64,000 nt of DNA from Fistularia commersonii. Lineage: Eukaryota > Chordata > Actinopteri > Syngnathiformes > Fistulariidae. The stretch spans positions 9,212,001 to 9,276,000 of the forward strand of contig JBBMNZ010000017.1 of NCBI GenBank assembly GCA_037954325.1, written 5' to 3'. Shown piece after piece: positions 49,248 to 64,000 of the stretch (within the stretch, counting starts at the first letter, position 1; each line of letters starts with the position of its first letter). The position numbers and the translations under genes are program-made. Below the pieces are notes generated by a model, which had not been told where the DNA came from, did not search any database, and saw nothing but the letters and a program-made list of their open reading frames with translations.

Positions 49248-52200
49248 TCTCTTTCTCATGAGTCACCGTTAATGGGAGAGGAATCTGCAGTACAATGATA
49301 TTACAGTCTTTTGTTATGCATGTGTCTTTTTTTGTACTTTTTTTGCTTTGCTTGTTACCTTGGTGATAGTTTCAATTTAAAACTGGTTTGTGCTTGGTTA
49401 GTCTTCCAGTCGATGGTGTCCAGCGCAATGGAAAGCTTTTACTTGAGGTGTAAAAAAGGAACACTAACAGAGGTCTGGCTTGAAAAATGTCAGGAGCACA
49501 GGTCATAATTCAAAGATCGATGTTGATAGAAGCAGGCCAAAAGGGGAAAAAAATGGCACATTTACTGCAAAAGGCTGAATTTAATTCAAGGCTTGAAAAT
49601 CAAAACAGGTATTTTTAAACAATGACTGCTGAATATATCATTCATCAAAAATGAACTGATTAATCTCTATTCAATGATGTAAGTTTCATTGAAGTTTAAA
49701 ATGGCAATTAACATTTTTTGCAGAATTCATGACCAAATCGACATTAAAAAAATACTCAAATGCATGCAACTTCATAAAGCAGTTCATACACTTTCCCACA
49801 AGCTCACATGGCTTTAGATTTCGAGGTTCGAGACACATTCCCATGACAAGGGATTGTTGTACTTTGGGGCCCTCAAAGGAAAATAGAAAAAATATATATA
49901 CATATTGTTAGACCTCTGTTCACACTATGTTTTTCTCTATCCTGCAAAGCACTGAATGTATAACCATCAAATTAAGCACTATATTCAATGATATATCTAT
50001 TCATAGCACTTAGCAATAGCCATACAGCTACATCAAATCAGAATTTATTTTCTCAGAGCATAATGGAGATGTTTCCTACTGAAACATCATGCTTTTTTGA
50101 ATGCTACATGTGATGTGATGAAGTTGTATTTGTTTACATGATTGCAAAGATGGATCCAATAAAGATTTTTGTAATGCATATTAGAGTCTCCCTTCTGTTT
50201 GTCTCTGCGATCTGTTTCTTCTTTTCTTTTCCATCTAACCCTATTCTCTCTATCCTCCTCTCTCAGACTAGTTAACTTCATAACCCTTTTCACTATGTCC
50301 ATAAATTTGTTCTTTAGTCTTCCTCTAGACATTCTGCCTGGCAGTTCCAATTCCAGCATCCATCTACCAATATATTCACTATCCCTTCTCTGTACCAAAC
50401 CCTCTCAGTCTGGCTTCTCTGACCTTCTCTCCAAAACATCTAATATGTGCTGTCCCTTTGATGGACTCATTCCTTGTCCTATCCATCCTCCCCACTCCCA
50501 AAGAGATCCTCAGCTTCTCACTTCCACAACCTCCAGTTCTGCTTCCTGTCTGTTCTTCATTGCTACTGTCTCTAAACCACACAGCATAGCTGGTCTCACC
50601 ACTGTCTTGTACACCTTTCCTTACATTCTGACTGAGAGTCTTCTATTGCATAATAACCCTGAAACTTTTCTCCACCTATTCCAACCTGCTTGAACCTGTC
50701 TCTTCATCTCTTTTCAACACTCTCCACTGCTCTGGACTGTTGCAGGACTCCCTGATGAGAGTCCCACCTCCACCTTGAGCTTCTCTGTTACACCTACAGC
50801 ACACCTCACCACTGTCTACTATACATGTCCTGCACTAGTCTAACATACTTCTCTGCCACTCCTCTCAGTATCCCCACTTCTTATTTGCCAACCACTTTCT
50901 CTGCATATACTCCAGCACTTCCTCATTCCACCACCAACTCCCCCCTTATCTACTTTCCTTCCAGACGATACACCAAGTACTCCCCCACCTGTCTCCCTGA
51001 TCACATTAACTCCTTGACCACCTAGAGCCTTTCTCAACTCCTCCCTGAAAACCATACAACACTCCTCCCATTTCAGCTTCCACCACTCTGTCCTATGCTC
51101 TGCTGTTGTCCTCCTGATCTTCCTTGTCACCAGAGTCATCCTACAAACCAGCATGCTATGCTGTCTGGCTACACTCTCACATAGAACTACTTTGCAGTCA
51201 CTGGTCTCTTTCAGGTTACATCATCTATACAAGATGTAGTCCACCTGCGTGCTCCTACCTCCGCTCTTATAAGTTATCCTATGTCCCTGTCTTTTCTGGA
51301 AAAAAGTGTTCACTACAGCCATTTCCATCCTTTTTGCAAAATCTACCACCATCTGTCCCTCTGCGTTACTATCCTGTTTACCAAATCTGCTCATCACCTC
51401 TTCATCCCCTCTATTCCCTGCAGCAACATGCCCATTGAAGTCTACACCAATTACCACTCTCTCATCTCTGGGGATATTCTGCTGCACTTCATCTAACTCA
51501 TTCTCCTCTACTAGCATCCCACCTGTGGGGCATAGCCACTAACAACATTGAGCATCTCACCTTCAGTTTCCAGTTTCAGACTCAGAAGACTATCTGACAC
51601 CATTTTCACCACCAGAACATTCCTGACAAACTTCTCCTTCAAGGTAACTCCTACTCTATTTCTATTCCTGTCAGTACCACGATAGTACCACTTAAAGTCA
51701 GCTCCTAAGCTTCTAGCCTTACTACCTATCCGCCTGGTCTCCTGGACACACAGTATATCCACTTTCCTTTTCTGCATCATGTCAACCAACTCTACCTTTT
51801 CCTGTCATCATTCCAATATTCAAAGTCCCTACACTCAGACGCAGACTCTTGGCTTTCCTTTTCTCTCTGCTTCCAAACACGCCTTCCTCCTCTCCTTCTT
51901 TGACCCACAGCAGCCCAATTTACACTGGTACCTTGTAGGTTAATGGCACCAAAGGCGGTTAACCTGGGCCTCAACCAGTCCAGTATGAGATTGTTAGGTT
52001 TGATTCTCATATTTGGTTTTGGCAAAAGTTTTACGCCACATGCCCCGCCTGATGCAACCCTCTGCATTTATTCACGCTTGGGACTGGCTCAGGAAGACAC
52101 TGGCCCATGCCACCCTGAGGCTACATTCTGTTTGTTTCTGCAATGTTATTGATAATTACTTTCATTCCTACACAATGATTCATATGTTTAGGTATTGCAG

Positions 52201-53106
52201 AATATGTACATTTCAGATGTTACATTTAATTACTTTAAAAATTGTAGCCATAGCACTTTACATTTAACAGAAAATTTCAAAATGGAAAGAAACGTTTTTC
52301 AGAGATAGAAAAGTAATGCATATTTCTAAACAATGACAGTATATGTTTGAAGTTCTGATTATCAAAGTGTGCATATTCAGCAATGACGATGAAATCAAAC
52401 AACTCATCTAGTTGTAGGCTGACTGTTGCTGTCTTCGATGTGTATACAGTTGGATGTTTTTCCGCGCATGCATCCCCCTGTTCATATCCATTAGACTGGT
52501 ATTGATTTTTCATCATGAAGCAGTAGATGCTCATGATTCCATGGGTGACTGGCTGCTAAACTGCACCCTGAGCTCAGACCAAATAGAACCCAGGACGCAC
52601 TGCAGCCCAGGTGAGATGACCAATACCTCAAATGATAAGTAGGCTGATTTTTTTTTTTCACATTTTGCACACCGTATGACTGGGAGTTGATAAACCATGT
52701 TTATTAGCTGCATGTTTATGGAGAGTTCAATATTAAAAATTACTTTAAAAAGTGAAGAAGTATCAAAAAAGTATATATACTAGAACTGAACTGATTTTAA
52801 TGCTTGGTGATATTTATAATTTGCAGTATGATAAATGGGAAGGAATGTGGGTTTAAGTATCACTGTTGTTACCTTTCTAATTTTTGAAGTGTTCTTTTGA
52901 CTAAACACTAAACACTCATGTGAAATAACTCAGTTAATAATTGTTTTATTCATGTTTCATTCAATTTGTCTTGAAAAAAGGCAAAGAATTTAGTTTAACC
53001 TAATTTTAAAAAAGATGGTTCACGCATTTTAAAATTTGAAAATGCCCATTTGGTCGAGCTATTTCTTATCACTTGGTAGTTTTTTTTATCAATTTCCTGA
53101 CTTCTG
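49248..53106. other. Interval between the two MS4A genes
   Basis: Contains the 3' UTR of the first MS4A gene (to about 50180), then a long minus-strand LINE copy (50211-52125), then about 1 kb of AT-rich sequence. A possible untranslated exon with a good donor (GCAGCCCAG before GTGAGA) ends at 52611. It carries no start codon in frame with the downstream MS4A exons. Confidence 0.55.
50211..52125 (-). mobile_element. RTE-like LINE copy with endonuclease, RT core deleted
   Basis: Read on minus: a 5' block starting TGTAGCCTCAGGGTGG near 52124, then an apurinic-type endonuclease with ILCVQETRRIGSKAR (about 51760-51715), VIGVDFNGHVAAGN (about 51450) and GGRSTQVDYIL (about 51230), then a linker, then directly the C-terminal block with REARLRGF (about 50395). 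The reverse-transcriptase palm that should lie between about 50840 and 50590 is gone. Several frameshifts and stops are present. An 18-bp direct repeat with two mismatches flanks it (50193-50210 and 52126-52143), a target-site duplication. The copy is inactive. Confidence 0.88.
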
Positions 53107-55970
<2,864 letters not shown>

Positions 55971-57682
55971 AAGTGGGAACATGGACCCTTGTGAGATACA
56001 CTAGAGTGATATGTTGATCTTCGAACTTGGTGATGTCACAGACTGGGGATAAATGGCAACAGCAGGAAGATCATGAACTTTGTGTTTTTTCAGATTATAC
56101 TTCAAGCGCATTAGAACAATCTTAGCATCACTCACACCACTTTTAAATGCATCATGTCAGTCCCTGTAAATACAGTTTTTCTAAATGCTTTAGTCTCATT
56201 TTTTTTTTGTATTCTGTATCTTGTATCTGCTGATTTCCTGCTCCTTTTATTTCATCAAGTTTTCAGTATTTTTTTTTATGTTTGACTCATAACTGTATTG
56301 GCAATGCTAACCAATAATTTATTCATTATTTATGATCATATTTAATTTATTGTTCATTTCATTTTTATCTTTAATTATAACGTGTGTGGGATGCAACAGT
56401 TCATTTGCTTGACCAGTGACTTACATATGCACATGTATGTATTCATATTTCCAAGGGCATTGTTTTGAAGTAGACACAGGCAACATTAATCTAAAATGTG
56501 CCTGTTCTGATAGTTAGTAATAATAATATAAAATATTATATTGTGGTACAATAACGAAGGAGTCATCTTAAGTGAACTGCCCTTTGGTATCAGTGTGAAG
56601 ATGTTTTTTTTTTTTTCTCAAAGAAAAATAAGTCGTGTGGTGCTATTGTGGCATGAAATGATGATTAGCATTAATCAGATGATTAATGCTAATCATAAGA
56701 TGAACATTTTTTTTTTAAATAGAAAGAAAGATATTTGCATGTCCTTACAATGCTGATATTGTAATCTGGTAGTAGGCTGCTTGTCTTCATTTGATCATTT
56801 CATGGCTGAAAAATGTATAACACATTGATGTGATTCTCGCATGTTCAGAATACTAACCCCCCAAAAAAGAAAAGAAAAAGGCACTCTGGTGACAATAAAC
56901 ATCACTTCTGTTTTCGGAATGTTTTTATTTGTTTGTCTTGATTTTCTTTGAGGGGCGGTAGTACTGGTGGTGAGAGACTTTTATTTTTAAGGTTTGGAAC
57001 CGGATGTAGAATGTAATAAAAGCCGTGAAATAGCGGTCTCCTCCGCACCCAGTAGGTTTACCATTTCTGCTGTGTTTTAGAATGTGTCCGTTTGAGTCAT
57101 GTCGAAAAATTGACAGCTATCATGACACGTCCATTTTATGATAACATTGTTTTAGTTAAGAGCGTTTTTGTTCCGTCAAAGCTCTTCAATGTTAGCCGTT
57201 TGTGTTGACATCCCTCTTTCATGCTCTTAAAGTTAGCATCAAGCTAGCAATCTCTCTTGCTGGCGGAGACGCAATAGCTTTAAATCACCAATGGCAGTTG
57301 AGCAGTAGAAACTATTATGGTAAATGAATCGAGAAGTTTCGATGATTATACTTTAATTCATATTTCCAGTCACATTACAAAATCTGTTGTGACATTTAAG
57401 GTTGTAGCGCGCCTCGGAATACTCGCTGACGGAAGTGACATACGTCACTACATCATTTTTCACATGATCGATATGGCTGAAAACGAATAAAACGAAATGT
57501 GACTAACTGCAAAAACAAATTTGCTATTTACTTTACAGGATTTACATGTAGATTTAAAAAAAAAAACAAAAAAAAAAACAAGTAAAACTGAATCACTGCA
57601 GAGTTGCCATGAAAATGTTTTGTGGCTCATCTCTGGTCATGTCGTGACTCTGACCCGGTTGTCTTCCAGCCCATGAAGCAGG
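55971..57682. other. 3' UTR of second MS4A gene and nudt17 upstream region
   Basis: The 3' UTR probably runs to AATAAA at 56894-56899. From about 57000 the sequence becomes richer in CpG and leads into the nudt17 promoter. No other gene was seen. Confidence 0.6.
57405..57460 (+). promoter_or_regulatory. Probable nudt17 core promoter with ETS and CRE-like sites
   Basis: CpG-rich, TATA-less stretch with an ETS-type CGGAAGTG at 57430-57437 and a CRE-like TACGTCAC at 57441-57448, only three bases apart. Such pairs mark promoters of broadly expressed genes. The acceptor-like TCTTCCAG at about 57663-57670 suggests a non-coding first exon between this site and the start codon. Confidence 0.55.
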
Positions 57683-57690
57683 ATGGATAA
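57673..57690 (+). promoter_or_regulatory. Upstream ORF overlapping the nudt17 start codon
   Basis: ATG at 57673 reads MKQDG and stops at 57688-57690, out of frame with and overlapping the nudt17 ATG at 57683. If it lies in the mature leader it could lower translation of nudt17. No evidence of use beyond position. Confidence 0.45.
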
Positions 57691-60600
57691 AGTGCGGAGG
57701 ATCTTGGTTTACGTGAGTCGGGACAGATTGACCCCACAGAAAGTTCACTTTATTCAGGTTTGTCATGCAGTGGGAGGGAGTTTGACAGTTCTTTATTCCC
57801 AAGTATGTATTTTGACATCAATTCTCAAGACCGATCACCTCCAGGGGGCCCCAGTCTCACAGTTTGAACCCTTTGGTTCTGTGACTAAATGTTTTTTTTG
57901 TTTGTTTAATCAGAGTGTCACTGGCTTCTTTAGTGATGAAGATGAGGTGGAGGTCAGCTGCTCTCTCGAGAAAAACCACTTCCTCATTTACAGAGATGAC
58001 AACAGTAAAAAGATCCCACTGAAGGTCACACACCAATATTAATGCCCTGTCTTTTATATTAGCTAATGTCGCCATTAAGTAAGTTAAAATTAATCTGTAA
58101 CAATCACTTTTAGTATGAGGGGTATTTATAAATACAACTTATTGTGGATTTACTGATATTTAACTTTTTAAATTTAAGATCATGTTTGGTAACAGTTATG
58201 GGTGAAGACCTCTTCTGACTTGGTACTCTAATTCTGAGTTTTGAAGAAAAATGTTGAAATTTCCATCACTGTCACCCTCAGAGGGCTGCTTTCTGCCCCA
58301 TCAAACACTTGTCAACTTCAAAGGCAGCATCCATCCCCTTGGATGTCCAGGAGCGGGGAGTAGATGTGGGGGTGGCAGTCCTCCTGCAGACAGCCAATCA
58401 GAAATTGTTACTGACACGGCGGGCGAAGCAGCTCAAGATCTTTCCCAACATCTGGGTTCCTCCTGGTGGGTTCTGCTCCTTTTAACCCCCAGTTTCTGAT
58501 TCATGACAGACTGATGATTTGTTCATACTCATAATCCATCTTTTATTAACAGGAGGCCACGTGGAGCTGGAGGAAACGGTGATGATAGACACCTCCTTAC
58601 TACTTTGTGATAAAGTCTTAATATCCGAGCAGGAAACATATGTTGGACAGATTGCTCTTTTTTAAATGCAGTGGAGTGTTAAAGCAATGTGAAAATGCAG
58701 CCTCAGGGCGGCACAGGCCAGTGTCTCCCTGAGCCTGCCTTGGGGGGGTCATGCGCCATTGTCTCCCTGAGCCAGTCCCAAGCCCCAATAAATGCAGAGG
58801 GTTGCGTCAGGAAGGGCATCCAGCATAAAACATTTTGTCAAAAAACCATGCGAATCAAACCTAATAATTTTATGCAGTATTTGCTTGAGAATGCTAATAG
58901 AGAAGTACAGCAAAGGGCAGAGGGAGCTGCATTGTGTTTTTGTAGACCTAAAAAAGAAGCATATGACAGGGTGCCAAGAGAGGAACTCTAGTATTGTATG
59001 AGGCAGTCTGGAGTGGCAGACTGGTGCAGGACATGTATGCTATCTGTGAGATAGTGGTGAGGTGTGTTTTAGGCATAACAGAGAAGATCAAGGTGGAGGT
59101 GGGAGGTGGGATCAGAGCTCTGGGCCCCTTCTTGTTTGCAGTGGTGATTGACAGGCTGACAGATGAGGTTAGACAGGATCAGCCAGAATGAAAGGAAAGA
59201 TGTACAAGACACTGGTGAGACATGCGATGCCTAATGGCATTGATGAAAAGACAGGAGACAGTGCTACAGGTCGCAGAGATGAAGATGCCAAGGTTTTTTT
59301 CGGGGGTAACCAGGATGGATAGGATCAGGAATCAGTCTATCAGAAGAACAGCACATGTTAGATGTTTTGGAGAGAAGGTCAGAGAAGCCAGACTGAGATG
59401 GTTCGGTTTTGTGCAGAGGAGGGATAGTGAACATATTAGTAGACGGATGCTGGAATTGGAGCTGCCAGGTAGGAGGTCTAGAGGAAGACCAAAGAGAGGA
59501 TTTATGGACGTAGTGAGAGAGGAAATTAAGATAGTTGGTGTTAGAGGTAGAGAGGAGGATACTAGGAATAGGGCTAGATGGAGAAGGTTGATTCGCTGTG
59601 GCGACCCCTGAAGGGAAAAGCAGCAGGGCGAAGAAGATGTTAAAGCAATGTGAAATGAACATTCTATTATATATATGAAGTTGTTATATTTTAGCGAAAA
59701 GATACAATGTTACTGTTTTTAAAGGGTAGTTTGTTGAATAAGAGTCTAAATGTGTCACAATATTTCTGAGATCCGTCATATATAATCTTCAATATGACAG
59801 GGACATTTTGCAGGTTATACACAGTATTCTAGTATATAGGCTCTGCTATGACAGTTAGTATGAGACAGTGGTTGTTGAATATTAAATGCCCCTGTGCTCT
59901 TATTGTCAAGGGCTTGTTCATCGTGGGCTAAATTTTACAGTAACAGCTACCTCATCTCAAAATATCACCACTACCTCTGAAGTTGGTATTTAATTCACAT
60001 GAACTGTCAGGCCTATTTGATAGATTGTTTATTCTTTTGATGAAATCAACCGGTTAGCTGATCTGAGAAAACAACCAAATGATACAAAGCAAAGAAAAAG
60101 ATTTTTTTCAGATAAAAACTCTGTTTGTACTTAGATAAATGAGTATCTGTTTCATACATGGTTGTAACCTCAGCTGCTGGAAGCAGGTCTAAGGGAGTTA
60201 CAGGAGGAAACTGGACTGAAACTGAATCCAGACAGCGTTTCTCAAAGAATACTTGGGCTCTGGGAGGTGAGATTTACATGTTATATCTCACACCGCTTTG
60301 AATTGAGGGATCAAAAACTGTATTCCACTGATATCTGCCTTTTATTTTTCAGTCAGTGTTTCCTCCCATGTTATCCAGGGGACTTCCTCACAGACATCAC
60401 ATTGTCGTCTATATGCTGCTGCATTCCGCACTAACACATTTACAACTGCAGGTAACACACGTGCATACAGACAGTGCCAGCTCTGTTGCCATGTACATTT
60501 TAATACGCTAACAAAACCATTTTGATTCCATTACTTCCCTCAACAATAACAGATAGGATAGAAAATTTTGGCTTAACTTCACTTAATCATTTTAATAATG

Positions 60601-61649
60601 TTCAAGAGTACAGTATCCAGGGCTTCATGGGACAAAAATGATAAAAAAGAAAGACCCTTTCTATTCAGTCCAGTATTTCAAGTCAAAATTAGATCAATTC
60701 CAAACCACATAACAATAATACTGTTTTTAACCGCCCCCTTGAAACATCCGAACGTCTTTGCCCTGCAGTAGTATCTCATTGTGCTGCGGTTGAACAGAGT
60801 TTTTACTTGGTATTGTGATGACATCATTAGGGGTCTCTGTGTCCATCGGCGGCTGAGGTCAGTGGTTGTCTCTGGGCCGATGCACAGTTGGTCAGAGCCA
60901 TCGTGTCAGCAGCAGATGGAGAGGAAGGCGAGGTTCAGCTGGAGAACGTCCCCAGCAGAGTCAGGTATCTATCTTTCAAACTTGACACGTCTAAAAGTCT
61001 CCATGATGGTTCCCTTTTAAATAGCTAGCTTTGAATTCATAATGTCAAATATAAGAAGATCCTTTTGAGAAAAACCATAATTTCTTTTCATGTAAAATAT
61101 TGGATTTTTTTTTATTCTTTTTGTTGGTGACTTGGTACTATCCAACCAGTCACAGGACATAGGCTGTGAAAACATGATGCACCAGCCTAGCAGGAAACTT
61201 TCCAACAAAAACTGATGACATGGCATTTTCAGGTATATATAAAGTAGATTTTAGGTGCTGTGCCATGTTTATTGTTTCGTGATGCTTTTTTTAGATTTAT
61301 TTATTTATTTATTTAGATTTATTATCATACTTTGTAGATATAACCATGGCTCAAGATGGTGGACGGCGCCAAATGTTTAGATGTAAAGTTTGGATAAACT
61401 CAGAATTTTACCCTTAATTTTCTGCTTTATATCCAAACTGTGCTCTGACATCCACTGTGACCCCCTGACCTCTTGTTTTGCAGCGTGTGGCAGGTTTCAT
61501 CAGATGGATCCCTAAATGAAGAGACAGTGCCATCGGCAATGCTTGTAAGTCGGGCGCCAGCCAGTGGTCCAGATGTGGAAAGGGTCAGCACCGGCACCAA
61601 GTTTGCCCTGAATCTTTGGCTGAGTACGATGCAGGCCTCTGACCTTTGA
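57683..61649 (+). CDS. nudt17: Nudix hydrolase 17, 295 aa
   Basis: Predicted Mg-dependent pyrophosphohydrolase; the mammalian protein is annotated as an m7GpppN-mRNA cap hydrolase, with the physiological substrate not settled. Coding exons: 57683-57757, 57914-58024, 58282-58465, 58553-58578, 60174-60266, 60353-60451, 60831-60964, 61484-61649, joining to 888 bp in frame. The Nudix box is intact and canonical, spanning exons 3-5: GGHVELEETLLEAGLRELQE then ETGL, with the G-x5-E-x7-RE-U-x-EE-x-G-U spacing and all catalytic glutamates. It is preceded by RGVDVGVAVLLQ and LLTRRAKQL, and followed by GLWESVFPP, HHIVVYMLL and the C-terminal ERVSTGTKFAL block, all typical of NUDT17. It is about 30 residues shorter than the human protein, mainly before the last block. 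Intron 4 (1.6 kb) carries a LINE insertion. ATTAAA at 61673-61678 is the likely polyadenylation signal. A five-codon upstream ORF overlaps the start. Confidence 0.96.
58695..59637 (+). mobile_element. Internally deleted RTE-like LINE in nudt17 intron 4
   Basis: A 943-bp plus-strand copy bounded by an exact 18-bp target-site duplication (58677-58694 and 59638-59655, TGTTAAAGCAATGTGAAA). It keeps the 5' block (GCAGCCTCAGGGCGGCAC), lacks the endonuclease, has a short frameshifted RT piece (VDLKK and YDRVPREEL near 58950-58990, then VQDMYAICEIVVR and DRLTDEVRQ) and resumes in the C-terminal block (REARLRWFGFVQRRDSE, RSRGRPKRGFMDVV, ending RCGDP). Cannot move by itself. Confidence 0.9.
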
Positions 61650-63167
61650 CACCACATAAATGTATGTGGAAGATTAAAGCCAATGATCTATTATTTGATT
61701 TAAGTCTCTTGTATTCAGAAATCCCTCAATCATCCATTATCCATTTCATGCAATTATAATTTTTTTTTATTATTATTTAATGTTTCAACTGTGATAATGC
61801 TAATTAAGCCATAATATTTGGCAAAGGGATGCAATTTCAACCCCAATATTTGAATTTACTGTATATTAAAGTAAAAAGTACATTCAAAATACGAAATACG
61901 CTCTCTGATTCAATTACAATCATATTCTTGGGATAGCTCTGTTTTGCAAAATAACCAAATAGCAGAAAATGAAATAGAAAATATGAGAAATAATTATAAC
62001 TAAAAATAACTATGCAAAAATTAATGAATGACCAACATTTTAGAGCTCTTGCTTCAATTTAAAATATTGTATTACGTAGTCTATGTGGTGTCTGTTGCTG
62101 TTTTACTCACAATCGACAATTTTGAAATGGTCTTATATCCTCGTGAATGTTCTAAGTGCCTTTTTTATTTATATCGTGCATGAACAGAATATTGAGGCAT
62201 TGCAGAGGGTGAATGAAAGAGATACTGTACTCCTCTTCCAAATTACTGAGTCCTCTAATGACTATGAGACATATATGAAGTTATCAAAATGGTTCTCAAT
62301 ATAGTTGCACTGTTCCAGTTTACGGCAGAACAAGCCAGTGTGTGAACAAAACCTGATGCTTTTCTAAAGCCTCATTTTTTTGTCTAAACTCCTCCTTTTT
62401 TAATATATCAAATCAATCATTGTACTGGAAAGGGATCCATTGTTTTCAAAAGTTATTCGATGTGTATGACAAATTCTTATTTGCAATATTTCTTATAGGT
62501 GTAGACAGTCTTCGACCTCTCCCTCGTGACGGATTATTTGATAATTCATGGTGATTCATGCTGTAAGTAAACAGTCGAGCCCACTTTCTTTTTTGCGGAT
62601 ATCAGCTCAATCACTTATCTTTCACATTAAACAGCCAAGCCAGCTCATATCAACCTCCCACTTGACTTAGGGTATGTGACAATGACAAAATCAACCTAGA
62701 CTTGGTTTGAACCCGTCAGATTCTCTTTCAACCTGGACCCGTCTCCCGAAAACACAAAGCAGATTGGGTTGGGACTTAAACATAACATCAGATTTAAAAA
62801 AAAAGAAAACATCAAAGCAACGAAACTTCACAATGTCAGATATCGAAAAGATATCAAATATCAAAATGCATTTCACACTTACAGAAAGGGTCAAGAATCA
62901 TGGAAATCATTGTGATATACAATTTGCAAGGAAGAATCATCAAGCAACGTGACAGAGTGCAGGTGACCTGCCAAATGTCAGCCTGCCAGAATTCTGAAAA
63001 TAACATTGAATTTAACATGTAAACCGAAAACATTTTTAAATTTTGAGTCTCCTTTTTCTTTCACAAGCTATCTGTTGTCATCCAGCATATGCAAATATCA
63101 TACACTTAATAGCGCTTTAACAACTTGCTGTTTCACAGTGCTTTACACCAGATAGCATCCAGCCATT

Positions 63168-63198
<31 letters not shown>

Positions 63199-64000
63199 AC
63201 AGATGGTGGTGGAGCTTCCATGCCAGGCGCTATCTGGGCTGTAAGGAGCAACTCGGGGTTCTGTTCCTTGCCCTAAGACACTCCAACGCACAGATAGTGG
63301 ACCGGGAATCAAACCACCAATTTAAGGTGGTCTAAGGGATGTCCGCTCTGCTAACCGAGCAACAGTCTTCCTACACAAGCTGTGGGACAAAAATTAACTA
63401 TTTATGATGACAAGTAAAGGGAACTATTGAGGTGATATTTTACTTGCACTGTGGAGGAACACTAAGGACTTACCCTATAACTCCTTACCCCGCTTGTCAT
63501 TGGTTCCCCCAGCCTTTCCTGTGGGGAAAAAAAAAGCAAAACATAAATTATGCATTGACCAGCAAGCAAAAGATAGGACATTTTACAAAATCAGTACAAA
63601 CTGCTAATCTACAACTATCCAATGTGTATGTATCCAATGTGAAATTCTTAACTGATGAATGGAATGGATAATTATCTGCGATAGCCACACCAGGGCAAAT
63701 TAATTTCCAAATATATTCAGTGACATCAACACGCCTGACTATGACTGGACACTGATAACCTCAAACAGAAGGCATTTCCTTTACTTTCACTGATGGATTT
63801 ACAAACATGTATATACAACACATCAAATACTAATCCCTACGCTTCTCACCGGGAAGGATTGGATTATAAGGAGTCACAGGTCATAAAGTGAAAATTGATT
63901 TCTGTTGTTAAATTCACATTTTGGTTGATAAGTGAAAGAACATTTATTAAGGAGTCATGTTACAGCTCTGGATTGTGTCGACCTTTTACTGACCACTTAA
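61650..64000. other. Right flank without a recognised gene
   Basis: Contains the short nudt17 3' UTR, then AT-rich sequence with no exon chain I could support. A repeat with an (AC)n run lies at about 63120-63370. Open frames such as 62083-62304 have no recognisable domain. Confidence 0.55.
63120..63370 (-). repeat. Fish interspersed repeat with internal (AC)n
   Basis: Ends with a TCTGCTAACCGAGCAACAG block and has CGGGAATCAAACCACC, the reverse complement of a GGTTTGATTCCCG B-box-like motif, so it is probably tRNA-derived on the minus strand. It differs from the two other tRNA-like families in this window. Confidence 0.5.

Noticed and set aside
51221..51789. Host endonuclease-like genes on the minus strand
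   Set aside because: The VQETRR, VDFNGH and VDYIL motifs belong to the endonuclease of the LINE copy bounded by target-site duplications at 50193 and 52143.
52454..52642. Coding first exon for the second MS4A gene
   Set aside because: It has a good donor at 52612, but its open frame does not join the 53490 exon in frame, and the frame that does join has a stop and no ATG. Perhaps an untranslated exon.

Overview
The window is vertebrate nuclear DNA, almost certainly from a ray-finned (teleost) fish. The genes are split into short exons with GT-AG introns. The background is AT-rich and full of CA, GT, GA and tetranucleotide microsatellites. The interspersed repeats are typical of fish: internally deleted RTE-like LINE copies, a Tc1/mariner copy carrying a nested hAT element, a TA-flanked palindromic mariner-type MITE, and tRNA-like SINE-class repeats. 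The species cannot be named from the sequence. I rebuilt seven protein-coding genes exon by exon. Every junction listed keeps the reading frame; only the first exon of the second MS4A gene is doubtful.

Layout, left to right. 92-11264 (+): hsf4, heat-shock transcription factor 4, 12 coding exons, 432 aa. 11265-20400: gene-poor. About 20415-21587 (+): a small secreted protein of 165 aa that looks like a short-chain four-helix cytokine, with its start codon split by intron 1. 23333-29122 (-): a tetraspanin of the CD37/CD82 type, 8 exons, 284 aa, convergent with the cytokine-like gene. 30816-41663 (+): a class 4 semaphorin, 14 exons, 748 aa, divergent from the tetraspanin. 47088-49247 and about 53107-55970 (+): two tandem MS4A (CD20-like) four-span membrane proteins of 234 and about 193 aa. 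57683-61649 (+): nudt17, a Nudix hydrolase of 295 aa. After 61650 no gene was seen.

Between the housekeeping-type flanks (hsf4 and nudt17) lies a run of genes whose families act mainly on leukocyte surfaces or in immune signalling: a cytokine-like ligand, a leukocyte-type tetraspanin, a class 4 semaphorin and two MS4A proteins. That they work together is inference from position and family only. The most unusual items are the unidentified cytokine-like gene, whose last two introns are largely microsatellite, and the LINE copies that keep both ends and near-identical 18-bp target-site duplications but lack their interior.
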